Shown in pieces: positions 1 through 6,399 of a stretch of DNA of 7,586 bases (position 1 is its first letter; each line of letters opens with the position of its first letter). Origin of the DNA: Hyphomicrobiales bacterium. Lineage in GTDB: Bacteria; Pseudomonadota; Alphaproteobacteria; Rhizobiales; Devosiaceae. A program made the position numbers and the translations under genes. The stretch spans positions 1 through 7,586 of the forward strand of contig JAQGKB010000239.1 of assembly GCA_028290345.1 (NCBI GenBank). Direction: 5' to 3'. The notes beneath the pieces were generated by a model. That model saw nothing but the letters and a program-made list of their open reading frames with translations, was not told the origin of the DNA and did not search any database.

Positions 1-209
1 GCCACGAACGGTTTCTCATTCTCCGGCATTTCGCGGTCGGAGAAGATAGCGCCGACCGGGCAGACCGAGAGGCAGATGCCGCAGTCGATGCATTCGTCGG
101 GGTGGATGTAGTACATCGTGTCGCCCTCGTAGATGCAATCGACCGGGCAGACGTCGACGCAGGCGCCGTCCTTCACGTCGAGGCAGGCGGAGGCGATGAC
201 GTGGGTCAT
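1..209 (-). CDS. fdxA: Seven-iron ferredoxin, FdxA type (3' end cut off by window)
   Basis: Small soluble electron carrier of the [3Fe-4S][4Fe-4S] class; 69 residues are visible and the C-terminus lies beyond the left edge (the family is usually about 105-112 aa). Cysteines are at 9, 17, 21, 25, 40, 43, 46 and 50. By comparison with Azotobacter ferredoxin I (numbered one lower), C9, C17 and C50 would bind the 3Fe cluster, C21, C40, C43 and C46 the 4Fe cluster, and C25 is the conserved free cysteine. The CPVDCIYEG and IHPDECIDCG motifs are typical of FdxA. Residue 12 is Val where Azotobacter FdI has a second, non-ligand Cys. The ATG at 209-207 shares its A with the TGA of the upstream hydratase gene, and a strong GGGGAGG sits 6 bases before it, so translation is probably coupled. 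Its position as seventh gene suggests it serves the operon's oxidoreductase, but FdxA proteins can also be general carriers. The family call is firm; the partner is inference. Confidence 0.93.
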   Translation of the reverse strand, partial: MTHVIASACLDVKDGACVDVCPVDCIYEGDTMYYIHPDECIDCGICLSVCPVGAIFSDREMPENEKPFV

Positions 210-982
210 CAGAAGCCTCCCCAGACCGGCTTGCGCTTTTCGCGGAAGGCGCGGACCCCGACCTTGGCGTCCTCGGATGCGAGCGCGCGAATGACCGCCG
301 GCAAACGCTGGCCGTGCGCCTCTTGCGGGTTGAGGTGGGCGGTGCGTTGCACCGTCTGCTTGATGGCGCGGACGGACAGCGGGGCGCAGGCGACGATATC
401 CTGCAGCCAGCCCTGCACGGTTTCGTCGAGCTTTTCGCGCGGTACCACGTCGTTGATCAGCCCGATCTCCTTGGCGTCGGCAGCACTCAGACGGCGACCG
501 GTGAGCAGCATGCCCATGGCCAGCTTGTAAGGAACCTGGCGCTGCAACTGGATCATGCCACCATCGAGCGGCAGGAGACCGAGGCGCGGTTCGGTGAGCC
601 CGAACTGTGCTTCCTCGACAGCCACGACGATGTCGCACCCCAGGATGATCTCAAACCCGCCACCGAAGGCCAGCCCGTTCACACGGGCAATGACCGGAAT
701 ATCCAGCGTCTTGCGCAGCGCGATGCCGCCAAAGCCGCCATTCCAGGGGCGAACCCAATAGTCGAGCCCGGCCTCGCCGGTCTCCTTGACATCGGCGCCG
801 GCGCAGAAGGCGCGTTCGCCGGTGCCGGTAATGACGGCCGCACGTACCGTCTCATCCGCCTCGAGTTGCAGCCAAATCTTCTCCAGTTCATCGGCCATGC
901 CCTGCCCGACGGCATTAAGGCGCTCCGGCCGGTTGAGGGTGATCCAGGCGATGTTATCGCGGATTTCGAAATCGACGTTCAT
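209..982 (-). CDS. Enoyl-CoA hydratase/isomerase family protein (crotonase fold, CaiD-like)
   Basis: Cytoplasmic acyl-CoA enzyme of 257 aa, the usual length for the family. Crotonase landmarks are in order: NRPERLNAV (17-25), the oxyanion-hole segment AFCAGADVKE (58-67), a second oxyanion segment FGGGFE (106-111) and LTEPRLG (129-135). E111 and E131 are 20 residues apart and match the two catalytic glutamates of rat mitochondrial enoyl-CoA hydratase (E144, E164), so real hydratase/dehydratase activity is plausible. The C-terminal AFREKRKPVWGG (245-256) resembles CaiD and related dehydratases. The ATG at 982 overlaps the CoA-transferase stop by 4 bases (ATGA, 979-982) and has GAGGGG upstream. 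Next to a CaiB-type transferase it most likely hydrates, dehydrates or isomerises the CoA ester made by that enzyme. The exact reaction cannot be read, since the fold also covers isomerases, hydrolases and C-C lyases. Confidence 0.93.
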   Translation of the reverse strand: MNVDFEIRDNIAWITLNRPERLNAVGQGMADELEKIWLQLEADETVRAAVITGTGERAFCAGADVKETGEAGLDYWVRPWNGGFGGIALRKTLDIPVIARVNGLAFGGGFEIILGCDIVVAVEEAQFGLTEPRLGLLPLDGGMIQLQRQVPYKLAMGMLLTGRRLSAADAKEIGLINDVVPREKLDETVQGWLQDIVACAPLSVRAIKQTVQRTAHLNPQEAHGQRLPAVIRALASEDAKVGVRAFREKRKPVWGGF

Positions 983-2187
983 GCCAGTGTCCCCTCACTG
1001 CGCATCGCCGCTACCGTCTCGGCGCTGTAGCCGATTTCGGCGAGGATTTCGGCACCGTGTTCGCCGACCTTGGGGGGCGGCAACCGGATTTCGACATCCA
1101 TGTCCGAGAGGTGCACCGGCGCCGAAAGCAAGCGCAGTGCATCCGGGCCATCGCCAGAACGCAGCAACATCTTGTTGATCGCGGTCTGCGGATCCTCCAG
1201 GGCCTCCGACAGCGGACGCACCGGGGCGCAGAGAATATCGACGGCGTCTAAATTCTTGATCCACTTGGCCGTCGGGCCTTCGGCGAACCGCGCGCGCAGT
1301 AGGTCCTGGATCTCAGGACGGTTTTTCACCAGATTGGCGAACGTTGAAAAACGTTCGATCTGCGACAGGTCCTCCATCTCCAGCGCCCGGCAGATGAGTT
1401 GCAGCGGGTTTGGCTTGAAGGTACCACCCACGATGGCGACGGCGCCGTCCTGCGTCGGGAAGACGCCGGTCAGCGGGAACCCGCCATAGTTGAGATAGGT
1501 GTCGCGCATCATGCTCATCGCAGCTTCCTGCATCTGCATGGCCAGCACACTGTCATAGAGCGATACTTCTACTTGTTGCCCTTTTCCGGTCCGCTCACGG
1601 TGCAGCAAGGCCAGAAGCACTGCCTGCACGAGATGCATGCCCGCGCTGAAATCGGCGAGGGTCGTCGGATAGACGGTGAGCGGCCCCGACATGTCGGAGC
1701 GGCGGTGCATTAGCCCGGTCATTGCCTGGGCCAGCACGTCCTGCCCGCCCTTGTGCGAATAGGGGCCCTTGGAGCCAAAGCCGGAGCCTGAGGCGACGAT
1801 CAATTTCGGATTGATCTTGCTGAGGGTTTCGTAGCTGAAGCCGAGCTTATCCATGGTGCCGGCGCGGAAATTGCTGACCACGACGTCGGCGCCTTCGACG
1901 AGCTTATAGACGACGTCCTTGCCGGTCTTGGAGCGCAGGTCAAGCGCGATGCTGCGCTTATTGCGGTTGAGCGACTGGAACACCGGGTTCTGCAAGCCGG
2001 CTGGATCGCCGGGGATCGACGTGCGCGACAGGTCGCCATCGCCGATCTTTTCAATCTTGATGACATCGGCGCCGAAGTCACCGAGCATTTGCGTCGCGGC
2101 CGGGCCCATCATCACCTGGGTGAAGTCGATGATCTTGATGCCGGAAAGCGGATAGACGGGCTTTCCGTCAGATGATGTGGTCGTCAT
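979..2187 (-). CDS. CaiB/BaiF family (class III) CoA-transferase
   Basis: Moves CoA between carboxylic acids, activating a substrate without ATP. The 402 aa match the usual 380-430. The N-terminal block has LSGIKIIDFTQVMMGP (14-29) and FGADVIKIE (38-46), then LNRNKRSIALDL (73-84). The family's catalytic aspartate is D179 in TLADFSAGMH, followed by RERTGKGQQVEVSLYDS (197-213). The tail PPPKVGEHGAEIL (370-382) is also typical. The ATG at 2187 was chosen because it forms an ATGA overlap with the FAD gene stop (2184-2187) and has AAGGA six bases upstream. A longer reading to 2355 is Arg-rich, unlike the family, and lies inside the FAD gene. Class III enzymes include formyl-, succinyl-, benzylsuccinate-, carnitine- and bile-acid-CoA transferases; the acceptor here is unknown. 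Inference: it makes the CoA ester used by the downstream crotonase-fold enzyme. Confidence 0.93.
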   Translation of the reverse strand: MTTTSSDGKPVYPLSGIKIIDFTQVMMGPAATQMLGDFGADVIKIEKIGDGDLSRTSIPGDPAGLQNPVFQSLNRNKRSIALDLRSKTGKDVVYKLVEGADVVVSNFRAGTMDKLGFSYETLSKINPKLIVASGSGFGSKGPYSHKGGQDVLAQAMTGLMHRRSDMSGPLTVYPTTLADFSAGMHLVQAVLLALLHRERTGKGQQVEVSLYDSVLAMQMQEAAMSMMRDTYLNYGGFPLTGVFPTQDGAVAIVGGTFKPNPLQLICRALEMEDLSQIERFSTFANLVKNRPEIQDLLRARFAEGPTAKWIKNLDAVDILCAPVRPLSEALEDPQTAINKMLLRSGDGPDALRLLSAPVHLSDMDVEIRLPPPKVGEHGAEILAEIGYSAETVAAMRSEGTLA

Positions 2188-3542
2188 GCCTGTTCCTTGA
2201 TTATGGTCGCATTGGATGAGGGTTGATCGCCGGGATCGGCGCCACCGGCCCGCAGCCGGGCTTGCAATTTGGGCACATCGACGTTGCGGACCGTGACGCC
2301 GGACTCGAGCGCCAGCGCCGCGGCCACGCCAGCCGCCTCGCCCATCGCCATGCAAGGCGGGATTTCGCGGGAGATCTTCTGCGCCGCCGAAGTCGCGGAA
2401 TAATGCCGACCCGCCACAATGAGTTGGTCGACGCTGCGGGGCAGGAGAGCGCGGTAAGGCGTGTAGTAGTCCCTGCCCCGCGCGATGCTGTCAGGGAAGG
2501 CGATGCGGTTGTTGATATCTTCCTTGCTGACAACGTATTCGCCATCGAGCAACCGGGTCTGGCGGACGCCGGACTGCGGCGCGAGGTCGACGATGTAGCA
2601 ATCCTCGAATCCGGGCAGCGTCTGGCGGGCCTGTTCGACCACATCATGGATGCGCTTGCGGGATTCGAACTCAAGCTTGGTCAGGTCTTCGACATTGGTG
2701 CCGTCAAGGCCCGCCACATGCGGACAATTGCACCAGACAACCCCGGGAAGCGGTGTTTTCAGCCACCAGTATTCCCAGGCGCCGCCGAGCATGCGGCGTA
2801 TTTCACGGTCGACTTCCTGATACTTCTCCGGCTCCTGCTGCTGGAAATCCTCCGCCAGCTCAGTATTCACGCCGCCAAGGCGGAACACCGTTGTGACGAT
2901 GTAGCCGCCCTTGGTGAAGGGCGCGCCGGCGCTGGCGGCAACGTCGAGGTCACCGGTGGTATCGACTATGACCGAGCCCATGATGGCCTCCGGCCCGCTC
3001 TTGGTTTCGACGATGACGCCCGTCGCGCGGCCGTCTTCGACGATGGTCGAGGAGAACCAGCTATGGAGGCGCAGGTTGACGCCGGCCTCCAGCACCATGT
3101 CGTCTGACGCGCGTTTCCAGCCGTCCGGATCGAAGGCGGCGGCGTAGCAGATTGGGTGTGGACGGAGCTTGCTGTTCGGATCGAACGCCCCCCAGCGCGC
3201 CCATTTGCGTTGACTTTCCGCGCTGCTGCCCCATTCGTGCTCGGGCGGGTAGATGGCGAGCCCATAACGTTTCATGCGCTCGATCAGTTCGCCGCAGACG
3301 CCGCGGATGGTGATTTCCGAGCCGTTGCACATGTCATCGAGCAGCAGGACCATACCGCCCGAGGCAAGGCCGCCGAGGTAGGGATACCGTTCGACCAAAG
3401 TGACCGACGCACCGTTGCGGGCGGCGCCAATGGCGGCGCTGAACCCTGCCGGGCCGCCGCCGATGACGACGACATCGGAACGCGCAGCGATCCTGGCGTC
3501 GCGGCCCGGCGCGAAAACAGTTTGACTATCGATAGTCATCAT
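2184..3542 (-). CDS. FAD-dependent oxidoreductase (FAD_oxidored-like)
   Basis: Flavoprotein of 452 aa with an N-terminal Rossmann fold: VVVIGGGPAGFSAA (24-37) gives the GxGxxG dinucleotide site, E51 ends beta-2 to hold the ribose, and YLGGLASGGMV follows. A second FAD-contact region is IVDTTGDLDVAASAG (192-206). The C-terminal FAD segment LIVAGRHYSATSAAQKIS (374-391) leads into MAMGEAAGVAAALA. This pattern fits the broad family of FAD-dependent oxidoreductases resembling Pfam FAD_oxidored, most members of which lack an assigned substrate. No Fe-S cysteine cluster, membrane segment or export signal is seen, so it is probably cytoplasmic. Start: tandem ATGs at 3542 and 3539, with only a weak GGA upstream; 48 bases separate it from the permease stop. 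It lies between the transporter and the CoA enzymes, so it may act on the imported compound before or after CoA loading. Reaction and electron acceptor are unknown; the ferredoxin four genes on is a candidate. Confidence 0.9.
   Translation of the reverse strand: MMTIDSQTVFAPGRDARIAARSDVVVIGGGPAGFSAAIGAARNGASVTLVERYPYLGGLASGGMVLLLDDMCNGSEITIRGVCGELIERMKRYGLAIYPPEHEWGSSAESQRKWARWGAFDPNSKLRPHPICYAAAFDPDGWKRASDDMVLEAGVNLRLHSWFSSTIVEDGRATGVIVETKSGPEAIMGSVIVDTTGDLDVAASAGAPFTKGGYIVTTVFRLGGVNTELAEDFQQQEPEKYQEVDREIRRMLGGAWEYWWLKTPLPGVVWCNCPHVAGLDGTNVEDLTKLEFESRKRIHDVVEQARQTLPGFEDCYIVDLAPQSGVRQTRLLDGEYVVSKEDINNRIAFPDSIARGRDYYTPYRALLPRSVDQLIVAGRHYSATSAAQKISREIPPCMAMGEAAGVAAALALESGVTVRNVDVPKLQARLRAGGADPGDQPSSNATIIKEQA
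2188..2198 (-). promoter_or_regulatory. Ribosome-binding site fixing the CoA-transferase start
   Basis: AAGGA at 2198-2194 on the minus strand stands six bases before the ATG at 2187. It lies in the final codons of the FAD gene and, with the ATGA overlap, decides the start against a 56-residue longer reading beginning at 2355. Confidence 0.75.
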
Positions 3543-3575
3543 AAAATCCGTTCTGAAGAAGAGGGGCGATTGGAC

Positions 3576-3600
3576 GAGCCGACCTGCCGTTTACCGGCTC
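3576..3600 (-). other. Possible mRNA hairpin at the permease/FAD gene junction
   Basis: On the minus strand GAGCCG (3600-3595) and CGGCTC (3581-3576) form six-base GC-rich arms around a 13-base loop containing the permease stop codon. No T-run follows, so it is not a standard terminator. It could slow exonuclease decay and set a different level for transport and enzyme genes. It may also be chance in GC-rich DNA. Confidence 0.22.
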
Positions 3601-4433
3601 TCAGGCTGCCACCGCACGAAGGCACGCTCCGCGCCGAGAATGACGAGGAAGAAGGCCAGCGAGAAAAACGCTCCCATGAGCACGGTCGCGTAGAGCAGTT
3701 CGGAGTCGAAATTGTAGGTCGCCTGGATGATCAGCGCGCCGATGCCGACCTGCGAACCAATCCATTCACCGACGATTGCGCCGAGCGTCGCCGTGCTGGC
3801 GGCGATCTTCAGGGCCGAAAACAGATAGGGCAGCGACGTCTGCAGGCGAAGCCGCCAGAACACTTCCGCTTTAGTGGCAGAGAGAATGTGCATCAGTTCC
3901 ATCGACTGCGGACTGACAGCCTGGAGGCCACGCACCATGTTGACCAGAGTCGGGAAGTAGACGATCAGCGCCGCGATCGCGATTTTCGGCTCCATGCCAT
4001 TGCCGAGCAGCAGGATCAGGATCGGCACTTTGGCGACGATCGGAATCGAGTTGAGCAGCACTGCCACCGGATAGACGATGCGCTCTATCCGCCGGCTGTG
4101 CACGAAGACGGTTGCCGTGGCCACCGCGAGCACATTGCCGATCAAAAACCCTCCGAGGGCTTCTAGAGCAGTGGGCACAAGGTTCGAAAACAGGAGTTGA
4201 AATTTGTTGGCGAAGGTCACTGCGACGGCGACAGGCGACGGAGCGATATAGGGCGGCACCTTGAACGCCACGATGATCAGCCACCACACCACGACCAGCA
4301 GGACAGTGCCGATCACCGGCATCAGGTAACGCTCAAAAGCTTCGGAGCGCTGCCTCGCGACCCAACTCGCGTCGGCCGTTTCCTGCAGGGCTGCGTCGGC
4401 GGTCTCTTGGCTTTCCATTGTTTGAACACTCAT
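3591..4433 (-). CDS. ABC transporter permease, SsuC/TauC type
   Basis: Inner-membrane channel subunit of a nitrate/sulfonate/taurine-type importer, 280 aa. A hydrophilic N-terminus (1-36) is followed by about six hydrophobic segments, near 37-57, 86-110, 119-144, 150-167, 205-225 and 246-267. The cytoplasmic EAA loop that docks on the ATPase spans about 181-213 (ILSATKAEVFWRLRLQTSLP); its usual glycine appears as S185, a mild deviation. The ATG at 4433 overlaps the ATPase TGA by one base and has GGAG eight bases upstream. A TTG at 4439 would leave only two bases after the same GGAG and is less likely. The N-terminus carries an imperfect tandem repeat of eight residues (QETADAAL then QETADASW, residues 9-24). 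The family call is firm; the substrate is not determined by the sequence. Confidence 0.95.
   Translation of the reverse strand: MSVQTMESQETADAALQETADASWVARQRSEAFERYLMPVIGTVLLVVVWWLIIVAFKVPPYIAPSPVAVAVTFANKFQLLFSNLVPTALEALGGFLIGNVLAVATATVFVHSRRIERIVYPVAVLLNSIPIVAKVPILILLLGNGMEPKIAIAALIVYFPTLVNMVRGLQAVSPQSMELMHILSATKAEVFWRLRLQTSLPYLFSALKIAASTATLGAIVGEWIGSQVGIGALIIQATYNFDSELLYATVLMGAFFSLAFFLVILGAERAFVRWQPESR
4362..4409 (-). repeat. In-frame 24-base tandem duplication in the permease N-terminus
   Basis: Two adjacent 24-base units (4386-4409 and 4362-4385) encode QETADAAL and QETADASW. The shared QETADA is kept at protein level while several third codon positions differ, so the duplication is old or under weak selection. 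It lies in the cytoplasmic tail before the first membrane segment. Confidence 0.5.
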
Positions 4434-5215
4434 CAGCAAGTCTCCAGAACGGTTCTGAGATAGCCGGCCATCTTGGTGAAATCGGCGGTTTCGCGTAGCG
4501 CGAGCTTGCGCGGCTCGGGCAGATCGATCTGTATGATTTCCCGAACTCGCCCCGGCCGGGCTGCCAGCATCATCACCTGCTGGCCGAGGAAGGCGGCTTC
4601 GTAGATGGAGTGAGTAACAAAGACGACGGTCGTGCCGGTCTCCCGCCAGATGCGCAGCATCTCTTCATTGAGGCGATCGCGAGTGATCTCGTCCAGGGCG
4701 CCGAAAGGCTCGTCCATCAACAGGAGCTTCGGCCCGCCGAGCAAGGCGCGGGCGATGGCGACGCGCTGCCGCATGCCGCCCGACAGTTCGTGCGGAAAGG
4801 ACTTTTCCCAGCCGGCGAGGCCGACTAGGGCCAGCAATTCTTCCGCCGACGGCCCCTGGTTGGCGGCCTTCTTGTGCTTGCCGCCTACGGCGAGCGGGAG
4901 CCGGACGTTGTCGATAACATTGCACCACGGCAACAGCGCCGATTCCTGGAAAACAAAGCCGATTTCGCGGTTACGCCGGGCCTCGTCTGGGGTTTTGCCC
5001 AATACGAGTATCGCGCCCGACGTGGGTTTGGTGATATCGGCGATGACGCGCAGCAGAGTGGATTTCCCACATCCCGAAGGACCGAGAAGGGTAAGGAAAC
5101 CGCCCTGCTCCAGCGTGAAGGAGACGTTGCTGAGTGCTGTCACTCCTTTGCCGGCGCCGTTGAACCGAACTGAGACGCCAGTGGCGTCCAGCGCGAGTAG
5201 AGGTGTCGCGTTCAT
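4433..5215 (-). CDS. ABC transporter ATP-binding protein, SsuB/TauB type
   Basis: Cytoplasmic ATPase that powers the importer, 260 aa. All catalytic motifs are intact: Walker A GPSGCGKST (45-53), Q-loop FVFQESALLPW (87-97, Q90), signature LSGGMRQRVAIARAL (144-158), Walker B LLLMDEPFGALDE (164-176, catalytic E169) and the switch histidine H202 in FVTHSIYEA. The SALLPW Q-loop and PFGALDE/THSIYEA spellings are characteristic of the nitrate/sulfonate/taurine subfamily. AGGAG lies upstream of the ATG, and only 19 bases separate this start from the stop of the binding-protein gene. Its stop overlaps the permease start by one base, which would couple translation and keep the two subunits in balance. 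No extra C-terminal regulatory domain is present. Confidence 0.97.
   Translation of the reverse strand: MNATPLLALDATGVSVRFNGAGKGVTALSNVSFTLEQGGFLTLLGPSGCGKSTLLRVIADITKPTSGAILVLGKTPDEARRNREIGFVFQESALLPWCNVIDNVRLPLAVGGKHKKAANQGPSAEELLALVGLAGWEKSFPHELSGGMRQRVAIARALLGGPKLLLMDEPFGALDEITRDRLNEEMLRIWRETGTTVVFVTHSIYEAAFLGQQVMMLAARPGRVREIIQIDLPEPRKLALRETADFTKMAGYLRTVLETC
4434..4445 (-). promoter_or_regulatory. Ribosome-binding site fixing the permease start
   Basis: GGAG at 4445-4442 on the minus strand leaves eight bases to the ATG at 4433 but only two to the alternative TTG at 4439. This supports the ATG and a one-base overlap with the ATPase stop codon. Confidence 0.7.
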
Positions 5216-5234
5216 CGTCGATATCTCCTGAGGA

Positions 5235-6278
5235 TCAGCCGATTTTCGCGCGAGCGTCTGCGGTGGCGTTGAGGACGTCGAGCGTCAGGCAATCCTCGAC
5301 TTTCGGGGCCTGCCGCGCGAACTGCTTCAAGCCCGACCACATCTCGATCTGGGACTGCCAGATCGCGGGATCCATCGTGCCCCAGCCCTTCTGCTTGGTA
5401 TTGGCGTTGTACATGTACGGTTTGACGGCAGCCATCGCGGCCATTTCGTCGTCATGCACCATGGTCGGATATTCCTTGATCAGGAGATCGGCCGCTTTGG
5501 CTGGATTGTCATAGGCATAGCCCCAGCCCTTGCTCGCAGCGCGGAGGAAGGCCTCGAGCAGCGGGCGGTTGTTGGCGATGTTGTCGAGGGTTGCGTAGTA
5601 CGGGTTGGTGTAAAGTTTTACCCCCGTATCCCAGAGGCGCATGAACACGCGGTCCTCGCCCAGCGGCTTGAGCTGGCTGACATTGGCGACCGAGGCTGTA
5701 ACCACATCGACCTGGCCGGTAAGGATCGGCGTCATGTCCCAGGACATGATGAAAACCTTCACATCGTCGGGATTGATGTTGTTCTTGGCCAGCATCGCCT
5801 TGAGCAGGATCTGCCCCGTTCCCTGGGTGCCGACGGTCTTGCCGATCAAATCGTGCGGGGTGCGCACCGGCTTCTTGGCTAGCGAAAAATAACCGTAGGT
5901 ATGTTCCTGTCCGCCGACTGCGAAGCACTTGATCGGAATGCCCTGCGAAACCGCCAGCATCAGTGAGGGGCTGGACGAGGTCTGGCCAACAGCGGCCTTT
6001 CCAGAGGCCACGGTGGTCACGCCGTCATTGTTGGGTCCACCGGGCTGAAGCGTGAAATCAATGCCCTCGGCGTCGAAATAGCCGAGTTGCTTGGCCACCA
6101 CTTCGCCGATCTGCAGGCTGCTGAGGAGACCGCCGGTCTGCATCGTGACAGCTGTCTTGCCCGCCGCATTTGCCAAGCCGGAGAAGCCGAGCAGGCCTCC
6201 CGCGGCTAGGCCCCCGGCGAGTGCGGTTGAACCGCTCAGGAAGCTGCGCCGGGAGAACCGGGTGCCGTTCATAACCAT
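5235..6278 (-). CDS. ABC transporter substrate-binding protein with Tat signal (NMT1/SsuA-like)
   Basis: Periplasmic receptor of the importer, 347 aa. The N-terminus is a twin-arginine signal: SRRSFL (9-14) followed by a long Ala/Gly/Leu stretch and a likely cleavage after GLANA (34-38). The mature part opens with TAVTMQTGGLLSSLQIG and QLGYFDAEGIDFTLQPGG, the usual start of NMT1/SsuA-like domains, where a cleft near the first strands binds the ligand. LIGKTVGTQGTGQILLKAML (about 139-158) matches the family's second conserved block. The start at 6278 has AAAGGA eight bases upstream; an ATG two codons later (6272) would be too far from it. As first gene of the operon it sits directly behind the candidate promoter. 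The superfamily includes receptors for sulfonates, taurine, nitrate, aromatic acids and pyrimidines, so the ligand stays open. Confidence 0.92.
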   Translation of the reverse strand: MVMNGTRFSRRSFLSGSTALAGGLAAGGLLGFSGLANAAGKTAVTMQTGGLLSSLQIGEVVAKQLGYFDAEGIDFTLQPGGPNNDGVTTVASGKAAVGQTSSSPSLMLAVSQGIPIKCFAVGGQEHTYGYFSLAKKPVRTPHDLIGKTVGTQGTGQILLKAMLAKNNINPDDVKVFIMSWDMTPILTGQVDVVTASVANVSQLKPLGEDRVFMRLWDTGVKLYTNPYYATLDNIANNRPLLEAFLRAASKGWGYAYDNPAKAADLLIKEYPTMVHDDEMAAMAAVKPYMYNANTKQKGWGTMDPAIWQSQIEMWSGLKQFARQAPKVEDCLTLDVLNATADARAKIG

Positions 6279-6323
6279 AAAATACGTCCTTTCCAGAAAT
6301 GGATGCGCGTTCAGGTGGCCGAA

Positions 6324-6344
6324 TTTTGTATTTTGTGTTTTGAA
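6324..6344. repeat. Three tandem AT-rich heptamers at the operon start
   Basis: TTTTGTA, TTTTGTG and TTTTGAA follow one another without a gap on the plus strand. They lie just downstream of the candidate -10 box and across the predicted transcription start. They may be a regulator binding site or part of a flexible promoter region; short AT-rich repeats can also occur by chance. Function is inferred from position only. Confidence 0.35.
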
Positions 6345-6372
6345 TAAGGATACCGGTCTGATTTTTTGTCAA
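6344..6372 (-). promoter_or_regulatory. Candidate sigma70 promoter of the seven-gene operon
   Basis: On the minus strand a perfect TTGACA -35 box lies at 6372-6367. Seventeen bases later CCTTAT (6349-6344) is a weak -10 box matching TATAAT at three positions. Transcription would begin near 6337, leaving a leader of about 60 bases before the binding-protein ATG at 6278. The site is inside a clearly AT-rich island in otherwise GC-rich DNA. The weak -10 would fit a controlled promoter. The -35 is convincing by eye, the -10 less so. Confidence 0.5.
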
Positions 6373-6382
6373 GCCAGGTTGA
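6369..6382. promoter_or_regulatory. Short inverted repeat over the -35 box (possible operator)
   Basis: TCAA-GCCAGG-TTGA has four-base arms and a six-base spacer and overlaps the TTGACA box at 6367-6372. A repressor bound here would block RNA polymerase, which would suit the divergent GntR/FCD regulator. The arms are short and do not match the classical GntR/FadR core (TNGTNNACNA), so this is a weak candidate. Confidence 0.2.
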
Positions 6383-6399
6383 ATAGAAAAACAGCACAA

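Noticed and set aside
314..1030. 238-residue plus-strand open frame
   Set aside because: It is antisense to the enoyl-CoA hydratase gene, which carries both catalytic glutamates; the plus-strand translation has no family features.
2188..2355. 56-residue N-terminal extension of the CoA-transferase
   Set aside because: It is Arg-rich, lies wholly within the FAD gene, and the ATG at 2187 has both a ribosome site and an ATGA overlap.
2223..3107. 294-residue plus-strand open frame
   Set aside because: It is antisense to the FAD oxidoreductase gene, whose motifs are clear; no domain or plausible ribosome site supports the plus-strand reading.
3156..4166. 336-residue plus-strand open frame
   Set aside because: It runs antisense through the FAD gene and permease genes, is rich in Arg, Asp, Glu and His as expected for the opposite strand of GC-rich genes, and has no recognisable domain.
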